DNA of 64,000 nt. Source: Neodontobutis hainanensis. Lineage: Eukaryota; Chordata; Actinopteri; Gobiiformes; Odontobutidae. The stretch is taken from the NCBI GenBank assembly GCA_024349245.1, contig JALDNG010000742.1:1-64000 (forward strand), given 5' to 3'. This document shows, piece by piece, positions 30,905-41,605 of this stretch (positions within the stretch are counted from its first letter, which is position 1; every line of letters starts with the position of its first letter). Under the pieces are notes generated by a model that searched no databases, had not been told where the DNA came from, and was given only the letters and a program-made list of their open reading frames with translations. A program made the translations under genes and the position numbers.

Positions 30905-31320
30905 TGGTAAAATTGAGGAACTAGAGAAGCTCCCAGACGCCTACAATGAAGCAGACTTAGAGGGGATCAAGATGGAGATTAAACAAGTGGAGGCCTTGAT
31001 TCAAGACCTGCACCTTTCAATCAAAATCTGCACCAATGTCTTCAAGTCTTTGCATGTAGAGGTAAGTATACGGCCAGCTGTCACGCAGTAAATAAGGGTT
31101 TGATTCAATTAAATTGGCAATGTCCATTTGATCATTTAAATTTTTATTTCAGATAACAGCCATGTTGGGCACACTGGATGCACTGGAGAAGAACTATGAC
31201 AAGAACCTGGTGCTGGTGACACTGAGTACATCAAGATCCAGCTGCAGCTTGAGGAGAGTGAGAGACGCCACCAGGAAATCTTCAACCCAACATTGGTTTT
31301 TGCATTGTTAGAGTCAGTAA
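30905..31320 (+). pseudogene. Coiled-coil protein gene fragment, two exons
   Basis: Exon 1 (about 30,895-31,062) reads GKIEELEKLPDAYNEADLEG then IKMEIKQVEALIQDLHLSIK and ends at a GAG|GTAAGT donor. Exon 2 begins after a TTTCAG at 31,152 and reads ITAMLGTLDALEKNYDKNLV then, after a one-base shift, EYIKIQLQLEESERRHQEIF plus NPTL. Both are strongly helical with heptad-like leucine spacing. I recall similar exons in fish multicopy genes of transposon character but cannot name the family. The frameshift at about 31,222 marks decay. Confidence 0.45.
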
Positions 31321-31559
31321 GCCATCGTGAGCCAGCTCAATGCTCATCTAAGTTCAGGGTGCACATATGGAGGGAGGGGAAAAGACTCAAGCCCATTCCA
31401 GAGCGTGAGTCTGTGTACTGGTGCTCTGGTTACTCTAGTCCAAGCATATTAGGTTAAATTAGGTTCTACACCAACTACAAATGCTTCATTCTAAGAAGCC
31501 CCTTCCTGCATCATAGCTTACTAGTTTATTTTTCACAAATATAACACAAAAACAACTAA

Positions 31560-32150
31560 CACTGAATTATTTTAACATATTTAAAGAAAGAACAAAGAAC
31601 TTTAAATTGTGAGATCTGTTTCTTTTTAAGTCATTTCTTGAAGCTATTTATAGAAGTTTTAGTTCTAGACTATTCCACAGTTTAACTTTCTGAACAGACA
31701 GACATGTCTGTTTGACGTTGGTTGTGATCTGAGTTTACTGAACACGAGTGTTCGTCAGGAGCAGAGTTCATCTAAAACAGGTTCTGTCTTATTTTAAACA
31801 TTATTTTTGCTATTTTAAATTTGACTAAGTGATTACATTTCAGTAAGTTAGAGTTTATGAGCAGCTTGTTTGTTGGGTGAAAATAATCTCTTTTATTTAG
31901 AATAAAATAAAATAAATAAACATGTAAATAAAATGTCACCAATCCATCTTTATACAATGCCCCTGATGCCATATCTTTCAGGTTTTCTTAACAGAACTTT
32001 GTGATCAATGGTGTCGAAGGCTTTCTTCAAGTCTATGAAAATTCCATTTATGGGATTTTTATTTTTTATTGTAGATGTTATTTTTTCAACCAGCTCAATT
32101 ACAGCCATTTCTGTGATTCAATTTGCTTGTAAGCCATATTGATGGATTGT
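31560..32150 (-). mobile_element. L2/Jockey-type LINE fragment
   Basis: The minus strand at about 32,060-31,985 encodes NGIFIDLKKAFDTIDHKVLL, the reverse-transcriptase motif A region. Further left, 31,800-31,600 holds debris like VKLWNSLELKLL, typical of the C-terminal end of such ORFs. The middle (including FADD) is deleted. Confidence 0.7.
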
Positions 32151-32289
32151 TTTGATATTTTATATAATTACATTTTTAGATTGGGATGACTTTAGCTATT
32201 TTCATGTTGTCCCTCAGAAGGAGGAGGCGACTCTGGCCCTTCTTGTGCAGGGCATTGGTGTTGTGGGCAGAGATGGAGTAGTCATCAAG

Positions 32290-32412
32290 ATCAGTTTTGT
32301 GCCTCGACTCGGACTTGGACTTAATTTTTTATTGCTCTGACTCAAACTTGGACTCCTTTATTCTCAAACACAAGGACTCGAGACTTGCCTCGGACTTGAG
32401 CACAAAGGACTC
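32290..32412. repeat. GGACTTG-type repeat interrupted by an LTR
   Basis: Matches part of 26,745-26,975 (CTCGGACTTGGACTTAATTT, GCTCTGACTCAAACTTGGAC, ACAAAGGACTC). The Gypsy LTR begins directly after GGACTC. Confidence 0.75.
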
Positions 32413-32987
32413 TGTTACAAATGCATGTAATTGTCTGTGTGTTCCACCTGCAGGAGGAGTGGGGTGTGTCTGGTCTGGGCTCCTGATTGGCTGCTACCCT
32501 TTATAAGGAGGATGTTGAGACCGGCTTCTCGCTCTCTGCTTCGCTCTGTGTTTCCGGCTAAGCTCCGCCTCCTGGTTGTGCTGCTGTCGATGCCAGGGGC
32601 AGCTTAGACGTTCAGCTCCTCTTTTATGTTTTCAGTTAGTTCTTTTAGGTGATGGGTGAGGTGGTCCTGTTTTAACGGTTTGTTGTTTTACTTTAAGGGT
32701 TAGGATTGGTTAGGCAGGGACAGAGGAGTTAAGTCGGGTACGACGGTCCAATGGCGGGCTGACTCGGCTTGTTGCCCTCTTTTGTTCATTTTGTCCGACC
32801 CATCTCTGCCTTTTTGTTCTCCCTTGATTCTTATTTTAAATAGACAGTTGGAGCTTTAATTGTGTATGGCTTTTTGGTTTGTCCCAAACCCTCTGTTTAA
32901 TTAATAAATTGTTGTTTTGTGTTGCTTTACACTTTGTGTGGTTTGACTTTATGTTCAGGTCCCTTTTGTTTAGCGGGGATCGTAACA
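32413..32987 (+). mobile_element. Gypsy-type 5' LTR
   Basis: Starts TGTTACAAATGC and ends GGATCGTAACA, a 6-bp terminal inverted repeat. It has a TATA-like CTTTATAAGGAGG at about 32,500 and an AATAAA-type signal at about 32,905. Directly after it, TTTGGGGCTCGTTAAAG resembles a proline-tRNA-type primer binding site. A deleted partner is at 15,838-15,988. Confidence 0.85.
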
Positions 32988-33133
32988 TATTTGGGGCTCG
33001 TTAAAGTAGACTTTCTGTCTTGTGAGTTAATGGAGTAATTCAGGTAGGACTGGCAGGTGTGTATTTTTTGTGAGTAGCTTTGTTTGTTGTGTGTTAGCCT
33101 TTTGTCTTGTGGCTGGCCTGATTCTGGGTTTAA

Positions 33134-33530
33134 ACATGGAGTATAACCTGGATGAGTTTGTTTCTGCTCCCACTTTGGAGGTTTTGCATCGGTGTCAAAA
33201 GATGATCTCTTGCTAGTTGCTGAACATGATGACATTGTGGTCACAAAGCAAGCAAAGAAAGCTACGGTAAAGACTCAACTTTATAATGCTTTGGTAGAGC
33301 GTGGGGCGTTGACACTGATACACACCAAACCTAAAGGTCCTAGAACATCTTACTCTAGTAGTACGACAGATGAAGCAGTTAGATTAAAAGAGCTAGAAGT
33401 TGAATTAGAGTGTCTTGCTTTAAAGGAAAAGGAGCTCCAATATATTAATATGTTGGAGACAAAGAAATTGGAGCAACAAACACAGATTCACATGCGCGAA
33501 TTAGAGCTTGATGTTGGTCCTCGGGTCTAA
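33134..33530 (+). pseudogene. Gypsy gag remnant
   Basis: Begins MEYNLDEFVSAPTLEVLHRC, about 150 bases after the LTR. A frameshift near 33,190 moves to the frame with KDDLLLVAEHDDIVVTKQAK and AKKATVKTQLYNALVERGAL, a SAP-like N-terminal gag region. A coiled coil follows (LKELEVELECLALKEKELQY, ETKKLEQQTQIHMRELELD). At about 33,515 it runs into unrelated exons. No protease or pol follows here; pol of a similar family is at 22,375-23,382. Confidence 0.7.
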
Positions 33531-33711
33531 GTCTGCAACCAAAGAACAGCAGAAGGAGGCAAAGAGAGCCAAGGAGTCTGCGAAGGTGTGGCCACGGCAA
33601 GCCCGGAGCTGGGACTACAAGGAAATGCTCAAACGTTACCCCTACAAACCGTCTAGGCAGGCTCTTCTGGTAGAGCTCCTCCAAAGAAAGTTTTGTGGCG
33701 AATGCTTCTAA
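33508..33711 (+). pseudogene. Tyrosine-recombinase-like family, C-terminal-type module (block 1)
   Basis: Reads KSATKEQQKEAKRAKESAKV then WPRQARSWDYKEMLKRYPYK and PSRQALLVELLQRKF. A paralogous module recurs at 35,400-35,600 (RGRTWDYNAMVKRYP...ALLEDLRERHF after one shift). The two share W-D-Y-x-x-M-x-K-R-Y-P. In position it looks like the end of one gene copy lying upstream of the next. Family assignment rests on its neighbours. Confidence 0.45.
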
Positions 33712-33787
33712 CCAAGCAGACCTGGAGTACGAAGAGAGGCTCACCAGCACGGCTGCCGTTCCCACAGCCAGTGAACCTTCTGTAGCA

Positions 33788-33880
33788 GCCCGTGTCAGCT
33801 CTCGAGCGGCCGGTGTCAGCTCTCGAGCGGCGGTGTCAGCTCTCGGCGGCGGTGTCAGCTCTCGGCGGCCGGTGGCGTCT
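33788..33880 (+). repeat. ~20-bp GC-rich minisatellite
   Basis: Four to five tandem units of GTGTCAGCTCTCGAGCGGCC with variants lacking GAG or one C, in an open frame that would encode repeated VSSRAAG-like units. It sits just before an exon ending at a GTAAGT donor (33,942). Confidence 0.8.
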
Positions 33881-33949
33881 CGGTGGTGGAGGATAGCAGC
33901 TCGAAGGCATCACCACCGATCCAAGCGACCGAACATGGCAAAAGTAAGT

Positions 33950-35160
33950 TCTAAACCTCGACACATCAGTCCAGAAACTGTGAACAAACTGCAAGGTTTG
34001 AGCTCATTTTCTTCTGTCTGTATTTTTTCAGAGATCAAGCTCAGTACAGCATAAATGTCAGGGTCAAGATGACACAAATGGGGCTCTACGAAAAGCTCTA
34101 CTTCAAGGGCTACTTGATCAACACCCTGCTGGTCCCAAACTGCCAACGTCTCCAGGATGCTGAGGTACATCCAGCCAAGTGGGGATGAAGTCAGCTTGGA
34201 CTTCCTGCTAAAGTCCACTGAGACCAAAGATTACCTCACCCAACTCAGTTTTTGTGGGGGCATCAGCCTTAACAGATTATATTAGGTAGTCTGCAAAGAG
34301 GACGTTTATGTCAGTTATTTACTGTGTTTTTTTTTTTGTTTTTGTTTTTATGGACAGCAGAGTGAACACAAGACTGCGACAATGCAGATCGCCGTGTTTG
34401 CCCTCACAATGGAGGAGGCAGCAGTAAGTACACTTTGTACAGGCTAAATTGCCTTACCATGAAACATAGTGTCACCAGCAATGAACCAACAGATATTATC
34501 AGATGTATTTTTTTTTGTCTTTGCAGATGCTGGACGCATACTACACATGGCTCAAGTCTAACAAGTTGTTTGTGTCATCGTCGGGCACCAAGATTAGAAG
34601 TGCAACCAATGACCTCGCTCGTCTGCACCAACAGTAAGTATTAACAGCAGTCCATAAGACCTAAAAGTTTATGTTGGATTAGCATTCAACTAATAACGTA
34701 TTTGTGCATTTATTAAACGGCTCAGCCTCAAAGAAAATGATTCAAATTTGGGAGTTTCATCTCATATTTCTGCCCCATTGCAGCTACAAACTGCCAAACA
34801 TCCCGAGCCAGCAGATACGCAGGACCGTGGAGACAGATGTGGCTGCCAACTTCACAGAGGAGCAGAAGGCGTCTGTGGCCCCTACATGGCCCATTCGACG
34901 GCAGTGGCAAACCAGCACTACTGGATGAAGACCCTGGACACTGTTGTGGCCACTTCAAACCTGCTCAGCTCGCTGACACGGTATGCAGTTATCTGAAACA
35001 GTTATAATTATGTCTCTCAATGCTCATCCATCAGTTTGTCAGTGTGTAACCTTAAAACCTTTTTTAATTTTGCAGCTCCTCGTCTGACGACTCTGGCGAA
35101 GAGGACCCCAGGGCAGAGCAAAATGCTCAAAACTTGACCCAACTGCAGTGAAGATGGCTA
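33950..35160 (+). pseudogene. Tyrosine-recombinase-like (Crypton-type) gene fragment, blocks 2-4
   Basis: Successive exons with GT/AG borders. Block 34,030-34,240 reads YSINVRVKMTQMGLYEKLYF and then VSLDFLLKSTETKDYLTQL, core-binding-like. Then come 34,381-34,423 (MQIAVFALTMEEAA), 34,527-34,632 (MLDAYYTWLKSNKLFVSSSG, ATNDLARLHQQ) and 34,784-34,981 (YKLPNIPSQQIRRTVETDVA, then after a shift PYMAHSTAVANQHYWMK). The last exon starts SSDDSGEEDPRAEQ. The HST...HYW motif matches the late histidine and tyrosine region of tyrosine recombinases, which cut and rejoin DNA through a covalent tyrosine. A frameshift near 34,885 splits the catalytic exon. Family call by recall, moderate. Confidence 0.5.
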
Positions 35161-35386
35161 AAGTCATAAAGGCAGAAGGATGTGCGGCCAATTATCTACA
35201 TTACATTTACTTTGTGTTTCTGTGTATAAATCAACTTAAGTAGCAGTGACCCAACTCATTAGTATTTCAATGGACTCTATGTTTGTGTGTATTACAGGCA
35301 TTGGTTATTTGCTTGTTGTTGTATTGAATATTTTTCTTTCTCTTGCAACGACAAGGATCGTCGCATCATTTCCTTTCCTTTGCAGT

Positions 35387-35660
35387 GTTTCAAGCCACAG
35401 GAGATGCTGCCTAACCACGTGTTGATGTTCTGCATGAAGAACCAGACTGATGAGGAGAGGAAAGCAGAGGTGGAGAGAGCCAAAAGTCCATGAAGGCCTG
35501 GACCCTTCGAGGCAGAACCTGGGACTACAATGCCATGGTCAAGCGGTACCCGATGAGGCATCCAGAAAGGCTCTTCTGGAAGACCTGCGTGAAAGACATT
35601 TTTGATCCTAAATGACCCTGAGGCTGCACAGGAGGCACAGGCTGAATCCCATCACTGACC
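35387..35660 (+). pseudogene. Tyrosine-recombinase-like family, C-terminal-type module (block 5)
   Basis: Exon-like plus-strand sequence FKPQEMLPNHVLMFCMKNQT, DEERKAEVERAK, then shifted SMKAWTLRGRTWDYNAMVKR and YPMRHPE. It parallels block 1. Two one-base shifts at about 35,485 and 35,565 break it. Confidence 0.45.
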
Positions 35661-35783
35661 ACCAGGTGCTTCAAGTGATTTGTTATCCACTAGTACTAGT
35701 TACTTTTCATTTAATGCAGAGTCATTAAATTTAATATTGGAACAATGGCTTGTTTGTTTTTGTTTTTCATCTAATCATTCTAG

Positions 35784-35975
35784 GCCTGTTCAGCCGACTC
35801 TCAAAGACTGCCAGAGAGTCCTGAGTATCAGAGGCGGACATGCTGGGCATCCACAGGAAGCTCCTGGACCAGCAGCATTTGAAAGAAGACCAAATGATGA
35901 TGTTCCGGTACTGCTGCGAAGCCATCTTTGTCCTGAGCTACCTCCAGCGACCAGAAGCAGTGATGGCATTTAAAG
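35784..35975 (+). pseudogene. Tyrosine-recombinase-like family, middle exon out of order (block 6)
   Basis: Reads TLKDCQRVLSI and, after a one-base shift, ADMLGIHRKLLDQQHLKEDQ, MMMFRYCCEAIFVLSYLQRP and EAVMAFK before a GTAAGTA donor. By content this should lie between the core-binding and catalytic exons (between 34,240 and 34,381), yet it lies downstream of the C-terminal module. It is either the start of another tandem copy or a rearranged exon. Confidence 0.45.
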
Positions 35976-36204
35976 TAAGTACTTTTACTTTGCAGCGTTT
36001 CCTCAGTGTGTATAAGGTGTAGTGAATGTAGCAGCAACTCCTTAGTTTCCTTCGTCGCTTGGAGAGGCTGAGTACGGTCCTGTATATTGCGTGACGAGCT
36101 GCGGCTTAAACACATTGACACCGAGTCCCAGAATGGATGCTTGTACGGTTTATTTAATTGACTGCTCAGTTGGCACATGTACACAGTTGTAAAATACTTC
36201 AGAT

Positions 36205-36430
36205 TGTGAATGTTTACATTTACATTTATTCATTTGGCAGACGCTTTTATCCAAAGCGACTTACATTGTTCTACAGTAATTACCAGTGTTACAGACACTG
36301 GAGGCAAGGTGGGTTAAGTGTCTTGCCCAAGGACACAACGACAGTATGAACTGTGGGGAGAGTGGGAATCAAACCAACTACCTTCGGGTTGAAAGACGAC
36401 TGCTCTACCCACTGAGCTACTGCCGCCCCT
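36205..36430 (-). repeat. tRNA-derived SINE-like fish repeat
   Basis: The reverse complement begins GGGGCGGCAGTAGCTCAGTG with box A TAGCTCAGTGGGTAGAGC, and box B-like GGTTTGATTCCC. The body continues through TTGTGTCCTTGGGCAAGACA and ends in TAAGTCGCTTTGGATAAAAG CGTCTGCCAAATG. This is a very common fish dispersed repeat. Both ends look intact. Confidence 0.8.
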
Positions 36431-36594
36431 GTTTAGCAAACGCTTGCGGTCAACAAATACTACGGCTACCCCGCTTCCCTCTCTCCTCCTATACCTGAGT
36501 GACAGTGAGTGCCACCTTTGAAACCAAGAGCTGTCACCGCCTACACCCACATGACCCACACCTCACCCTGGCAACCAGACAAAAGCAATCCGTA
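36431..36594. other. Spacer between SINE and L2 LINE
   Basis: GC-richer, with no frame or repeat recognised. Confidence 0.3.
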
Positions 36595-38730
36595 GATGAA
36601 TAATATATACCATTCTGGCTCCTACAGTGAATATCTATTAATTAATCCTTCTGTCAGGGCACAGAAAAGGGAATGCCGAAAAGCCGAAAGAAAATGGCGT
36701 AAATTGAAACTCCTAATTCATCATGAGGTATACAAAGAAAATCTGCATGTTTTCAATCAAACTTTGAAAAAAGAAAGAGAAATATTCTTCTCAGAGCTCA
36801 TCAACAACAGCAGTAACAACTCACGTGTCCTGTTTTCTACAGTGAACAGATTAACAAACCCTCCAACTCCATTTCCTCCAGAATTAGTTTCCAACACTAA
36901 ATGCAATGAGTTTGCATTGTTTTTAACGACAAGGTTCAAGGCATTAAACATGCGATACAGTCCAAAGGGCAAACAACAACACTGCAGCCACATAGGAGAC
37001 CTTTGGTTGAGTTTACACATTTTACACCCATTAATGACAGAACAATTGAAAAAACTGTCTCCAGCCTGAGCTCATCCACCTGCTGCCTCGATGTTCTACC
37101 CACTAGATTTCTAAAATCAGTACTAAGCAGTTTGTTACCACAACTCACTGATATAGTCGATAATTCCTTACAGTCTGGAACCAAGTGCCTTAAAAACTGC
37201 TGTCATCAAGCCTCTCCTAAAGAAGAGCAGTCTTGATGCTACAGTACTCAACAACTATCGACCCATATCAAACCTGCCATTTTTAGGAAAAGTCATCGAA
37301 AAAGTTGTATATCAGCAACTTAATGACTTTCTATTACTTAACAACTGCTTTGATCCTTTTCAGTCAGGTTTTAGGCCCCATCACAGACTGAGACTGCACT
37401 TATCAAAGTCACAAATGACATCCGTCTGAACACTGACGCGGGCAAAGTCTCTGTCTTAGTTCTGTTGGACTTGAGTGCTGCGTTTGATACAGTGGACCAT
37501 GAAATCCTGTCACAAAGATTAGAGGAATGGATAGGTATCTCTGGAACTGCTCTTAAATGGTTTCAGTCCTATCTTGAAGACAGGAAGTACTTTGTTTCTG
37601 TTGGAAACTGTGTATCAGACCAAATGGCCCTGACAAGTGGGGTTCCACAGGGGTCTATCTTGGGACCTCTATTATTCAATCTTTACATGCTTCCTTTAGG
37701 CCAGTTAATACACAGCTGTGGCATATCCTACCATAATTATGCAGATGACACTCAGATTTACATCTCACTCACAGGAGGTGAAAATGGACCGATCCATTCA
37801 CTGTGTCACTGCATCGAACAGATTGATGTATAGATGCAAAATAATTTTCTCCAACTGAACAGAAACAAGACTGAAATAATTATCTTTGGACCACAGAAAC
37901 AAAGAGAAAATGTCAGCACTCACCTCGAGTCTTTTTCTCTAAAATCTAAAAACCAGGTTAGAAATCTAGGGGTCATCATGGACTCAGATTTAAATTTCCA
38001 GAGTCACATTAAGTCAATTACATCATCTGCATTTTATCTCCTTAAAAACATTTCCAGAGTCAAAGGAATAATGTCTCAACCAGACTTAGAGAAACTTATT
38101 CATGCTTTTATCTTCAGCAGGTTAGATTACTGTAACGGCCTGCTCACTGGTCTCTCAAAACGAGGGTTAAGACAGCTGCAGCTTATTCAGAACGCTGCTG
38201 CTCAGGTTCTAACTAACACCAGGAAGTACAACCACATCAGTCCAGTTTTAAAATCTCTGCACTGGCTTCCTGTTGCTCAGAGAATAGACTTTAAAACAGC
38301 ACTGCTGGTTTACAAGTCTCTAAATGGTTTAGCACCAGAATATATTTCTGAAATGATAGTAGCTTATGAGCCTCCTCGGACTCTGAGAACATCTGGGACA
38401 GGCCTCCTGCTCGTGCCCAGAGTTAGAACTAAACAGGGTGAAGCAGCGTTTAAGTTTCATGCAGCAAAACCTGGAACAACCTCCCAGATGAAGTAAAACA
38501 AGCCTCAACTTTAACAATGTTCAAGGGAGGTTAAAAACCTTCCTTTTCAGCTCCGCCTACACCACAACTTAAAATGTTTTTTTATCTGCACTCTTCTTCT
38601 TTTATAATGCTTTTATTCTTTCTTATGTTTCCAAATATAAATCTTGTAAATTGTCTTTTATTTCTGTAAAGCACTTTGAGTTACCCAGTGTATGAATTGT
38701 GCTATATAAATAAAATTGCCTTGCCTTAAT
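36595..38730 (+). mobile_element. L2-clade LINE, 5' truncated, frameshifted
   Basis: Starts inside the linker upstream of RT (KAERKWRKLKLLIHHEVYKE). The RT pieces are NNYRPISNLPFLGKVIEKVV (about 37,252), VLLDLSAAFDTVDHEIL (37,459), SGVPQGSILGPLLFNLYMLP and YHNYADDTQIYIS near 37,735. After a stop at 37,831 come NFLQLNRNKTEIIIFGPQ and the C-terminal HLHWLPVAQR-type LKSLHWLPVAQRIDFKTALL, ending at 38,496. The 3' end AAGCACTTTGAGTTACCCAG ... GCTATATAAATAAAATTGCC is the L2 tail. The YADD catalytic motif is intact, but an internal stop and shifts near 37,060, 37,215 and 37,390 make it inactive. Confidence 0.9.
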
Positions 38731-38798
38731 AATCAATATGAATATAAATTATGTAAATTAATAAATTAATATTTTGATGTCAAAATATTTTGAGAGAT

Positions 38799-39914
38799 GC
38801 CGAGATCCCAAACTGGCAAATGGCTTGCCAGTTCACCAGCCACAACCACCAGAGGGCATTTATGGCTTGCCACTTTTAAAAGTGGTTTTCCACTTTTAAA
38901 ACACCTTTTTCTAAAACACCTTTTTTGTTTTTAGCGGCAAATTGTTGGAAATATGTTATGGTGTATTACTTTAGATCAGTTAAATTATTAAATTATTAGT
39001 TTTTACCAGCGAGGAGTTTATAATATTTTTTAACAGTCTAAGATATTTAAATCTAAACCTAAGGCACTGGCTTTGTCAAAACGACCAATTCGTCAAGGGA
39101 TCTGTCTGCAGGACTACAGCCCATACACCATTGATACATGGAGTAAATAAAGTCTTTGTCGCCCTCTTTTGGTGAATATAAAGTAGTGTTTGAACTAAGT
39201 AGAGCACAATGTGTGTAAATACTATGCCATTTAAAAGATTTATATTATAAAACTGCATACTTATAAGAATAAACTATAAGAAGCCATTGTATTTAAATAT
39301 TGTCTTTCAAAAAGTGACCTGACCTCTGATTAAAACTGCATCAAAAGGAGGTGGCATTAAAAAGAGACCACAATAGAATCATGTTTTTCACTTCTTTATT
39401 TCTCCTAAACACGAATAGCACATTGTATAAAAACGTACAAATTACTATATTAACATGAAGAACAAATAATTGGTGGTCATTTGCGTTCTAAGTCCAAAAA
39501 TCACTCATCGCTTGATTCATAGTCTGGCTAAGTGGCTAGGCTAACAGTAATGTACCAAACACATCGTTTGTATAGATGAGCACATAATTAACGATTTACG
39601 GCTTTGATCATAACAGCTGTCAAAACGCCTTTTCTATTTCAATTATGTGTGTGCATTTTTAATAATATAAATAGTCTATTTTTCTCTGACCTGTAAAGTC
39701 GCATATACATTAGGATACGTGGCCAAAGTCCGAGCAGCCGTTTTAACAAACGTGGCCGGACGGCCGGACTGTTTTCGTAGAGGCTAGAACCATGTCAGTC
39801 ATCATAAACCATCAAAAGTGGTCTGCCACTTTTAAAAGTGGAAAACCATAAATGCGCCCTCTGGTGGTTGTGGCTGGTGAACTGGCAAGCCATCTGCCAG
39901 TTTGGGATCTCGGC
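38799..39914. mobile_element. 1.1-kb non-autonomous TIR element
   Basis: The left end GCCGAGATCCCAAACTGGCA and the right end (reverse complement) match over about 80 bases, including GCTTGCCAGTTCACCAGCCA and CAACCACCAGAGGGC. Each arm ends in a smaller ACTTTTAAAAGTGG palindrome. The interior holds no convincing ORF, only a 60-codon minus frame at 39,076-39,258. No obvious target-site duplication is visible, so the superfamily is unassigned. Confidence 0.8.
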
Positions 39915-40254
39915 TCTGCTGAATATTCTCTCGTTAGGGGGCACCACCCAGATTCATAGTTCTGGGAACTAATTATGTTAATAAGTCTCAATCTAAAGGA
40001 AGCAAATTCTTCCTAGTTTTTGAACATTTCTTAATATAAACAAAGAAACCTTTAATGTCTTTTGGGGTTTTGTTGAAGATTATACAAGTTTAACAATGAA
40101 TAATGACAGGGGACATGACACAAAGGAATAATTAGGGACAAATGATGAGGGTAATTAACACAAAACAATGATTGACATGGAACAACTTGTTAGAACCTTT
40201 GGTGGAATAAAGTAAGTTTAACCATTGTTTTATGCTATTTACTTGGAGTTGTTA
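39915..40254. other. AT-rich spacer
   Basis: No ORF or repeat recognised. Confidence 0.4.
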
Positions 40255-41090
40255 CGGAGGGTAAAGGGACGGTTAGACGGCTTAATTAAAAGGACTATTG
40301 ACGGCTTTTGAATGGCGTAGGGGAAAAGGTTCTGCTGGGCCTTATAAAGACAATTATACAGTGTTATCACACCAAACGCGTCAGTGTCACGTGTTCAACT
40401 CACTCTTGTCGTTCGGTGGCGCTCAGCTGTCCGGGAAGGAAAGGTCCAAAGGTCCGCTTTAGAACTTTCCACGTGGGTCCTACAGCTGATGGTTTCCAAG
40501 CAACGAGATGGTGTCACTTGGTACAACTGATCCCACAGGGGCCGTGAAGCTCCGTAGCCGGGAAAGAAAGGCGTTCTGTTATTGTCTTTGAGTGAAAGGC
40601 CTTTACCAGCAGTAGAGGTTAACGTCTTTGACAAAAAGGTTCGCTAAAGAGGCTTAAAATTTGTCTTTCCTCGATTAACGAGGGCTATCTTTGCTTAGCG
40701 CACTCTTTTAAAGAATAAGGACTACAAAAATTCACTTCTGTCTCAGGAATTTGACGTCGTCCAGCAGGAAAGTTTTTCAAAACAAAATCAATGCGTTGAG
40801 TCTTTAAAAAGATGAAAAATTCACGTTTGCACGGTTTGTGCTGCGGGCTAGAAGCTTGAAAGGTACGAAAGTAAATTAAATAGCGGAGATTTAAGAAGAT
40901 ACGCAAGAGCGTAGAAACAAGCTTAAGAGAAGAAGACACGAGACGAGGCGAGAAGAGCGACCAAGTAGAAGAGGCGAGATAACAAGAAGCAGAGCTAGAT
41001 TTCGGCGCACAACTTTTTGTACTGGCCGAAAGAGATGTAAAAGGGAGTTTTACTAAAGTTTAGCATTTGGGAATAAACTTCTCTGCTCCA
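40255..41090. other. Unrecognised GC-richer, purine-rich block
   Basis: Composition changes sharply from the AT-rich surroundings. It begins near GTTGTTACGGAGGGTAAAGG and ends near AATAAACTTCTCTGCTCC. The part at 40,880-40,995 is strongly purine-biased on the plus strand (GAGAAGAAGACACGAGACGA). Only short frames exist. It could be a leader or LTR of an unknown retroelement (an AATAAA lies near the right end) or a non-coding RNA gene. Neither is supported by homology. Confidence 0.35.
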
Positions 41091-41356
41091 CCAAATAACA
41101 GAAATTAAACACATTTAAAAACCATATTGCTTTTGCATTGTAGCATAAAGGCATAGGAAATGTTTTTACGATTTTGTTAATACCAAACACATACGCATTA
41201 TTCATACATTCCATGCTTGACCTGAAAACATAGAATAATTCATTTTATTAAACAGACAGCTGTAAAGGTGATGAAGAAAGAAGTCTTTTATATCGTTATC
41301 ACTCAAGATTTTGTAAGTAACAATATGAAGAGTACACATTAACTACGATAGAAAAA

Positions 41357-41605
41357 GTGGATGCAAAATTAGTCCCCACTTTTGCAAAAATGACCTTTGC
41401 CCAACCATCACATTTCAACAGAGGCAGAGGGCGACTGAGAGGAAGAGGTTGTGGACGTCCAGACAGAGACGAGGTTGAGCGACACAGAAAGTCCCAACTG
41501 TGTTTCATCTGCGCTGAACCAGGCCACTGGGCTGACAACTGTCCCAAGAAAAGAAGAGACCGAGCTGACCAACGCCCTGACACTGCTCTGAGTGACCCCA
41601 ACTGA
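41357..41605 (+). pseudogene. ERV gag nucleocapsid fragment
   Basis: An arginine/glycine-rich stretch (RGRGRLRGRGCGRP) is followed by a CCHC zinc knuckle CFICAEPGHWADNC, which binds viral RNA in retroviruses, and a basic tail with a stop at 41,605. The frame is entered without a start codon of its own; matrix and capsid are absent upstream. Confidence 0.75.

Noticed and set aside
36205..36430. tRNA gene on the minus strand
   Set aside because: tRNA-like head only; it continues into a common dispersed repeat body.
41300..41356. 5' LTR of the endogenous retrovirus upstream of gag
   Set aside because: No sequence in 39.9-41.3 kb matches the 3' LTR at 47,315-47,688, and no primer binding site was found.
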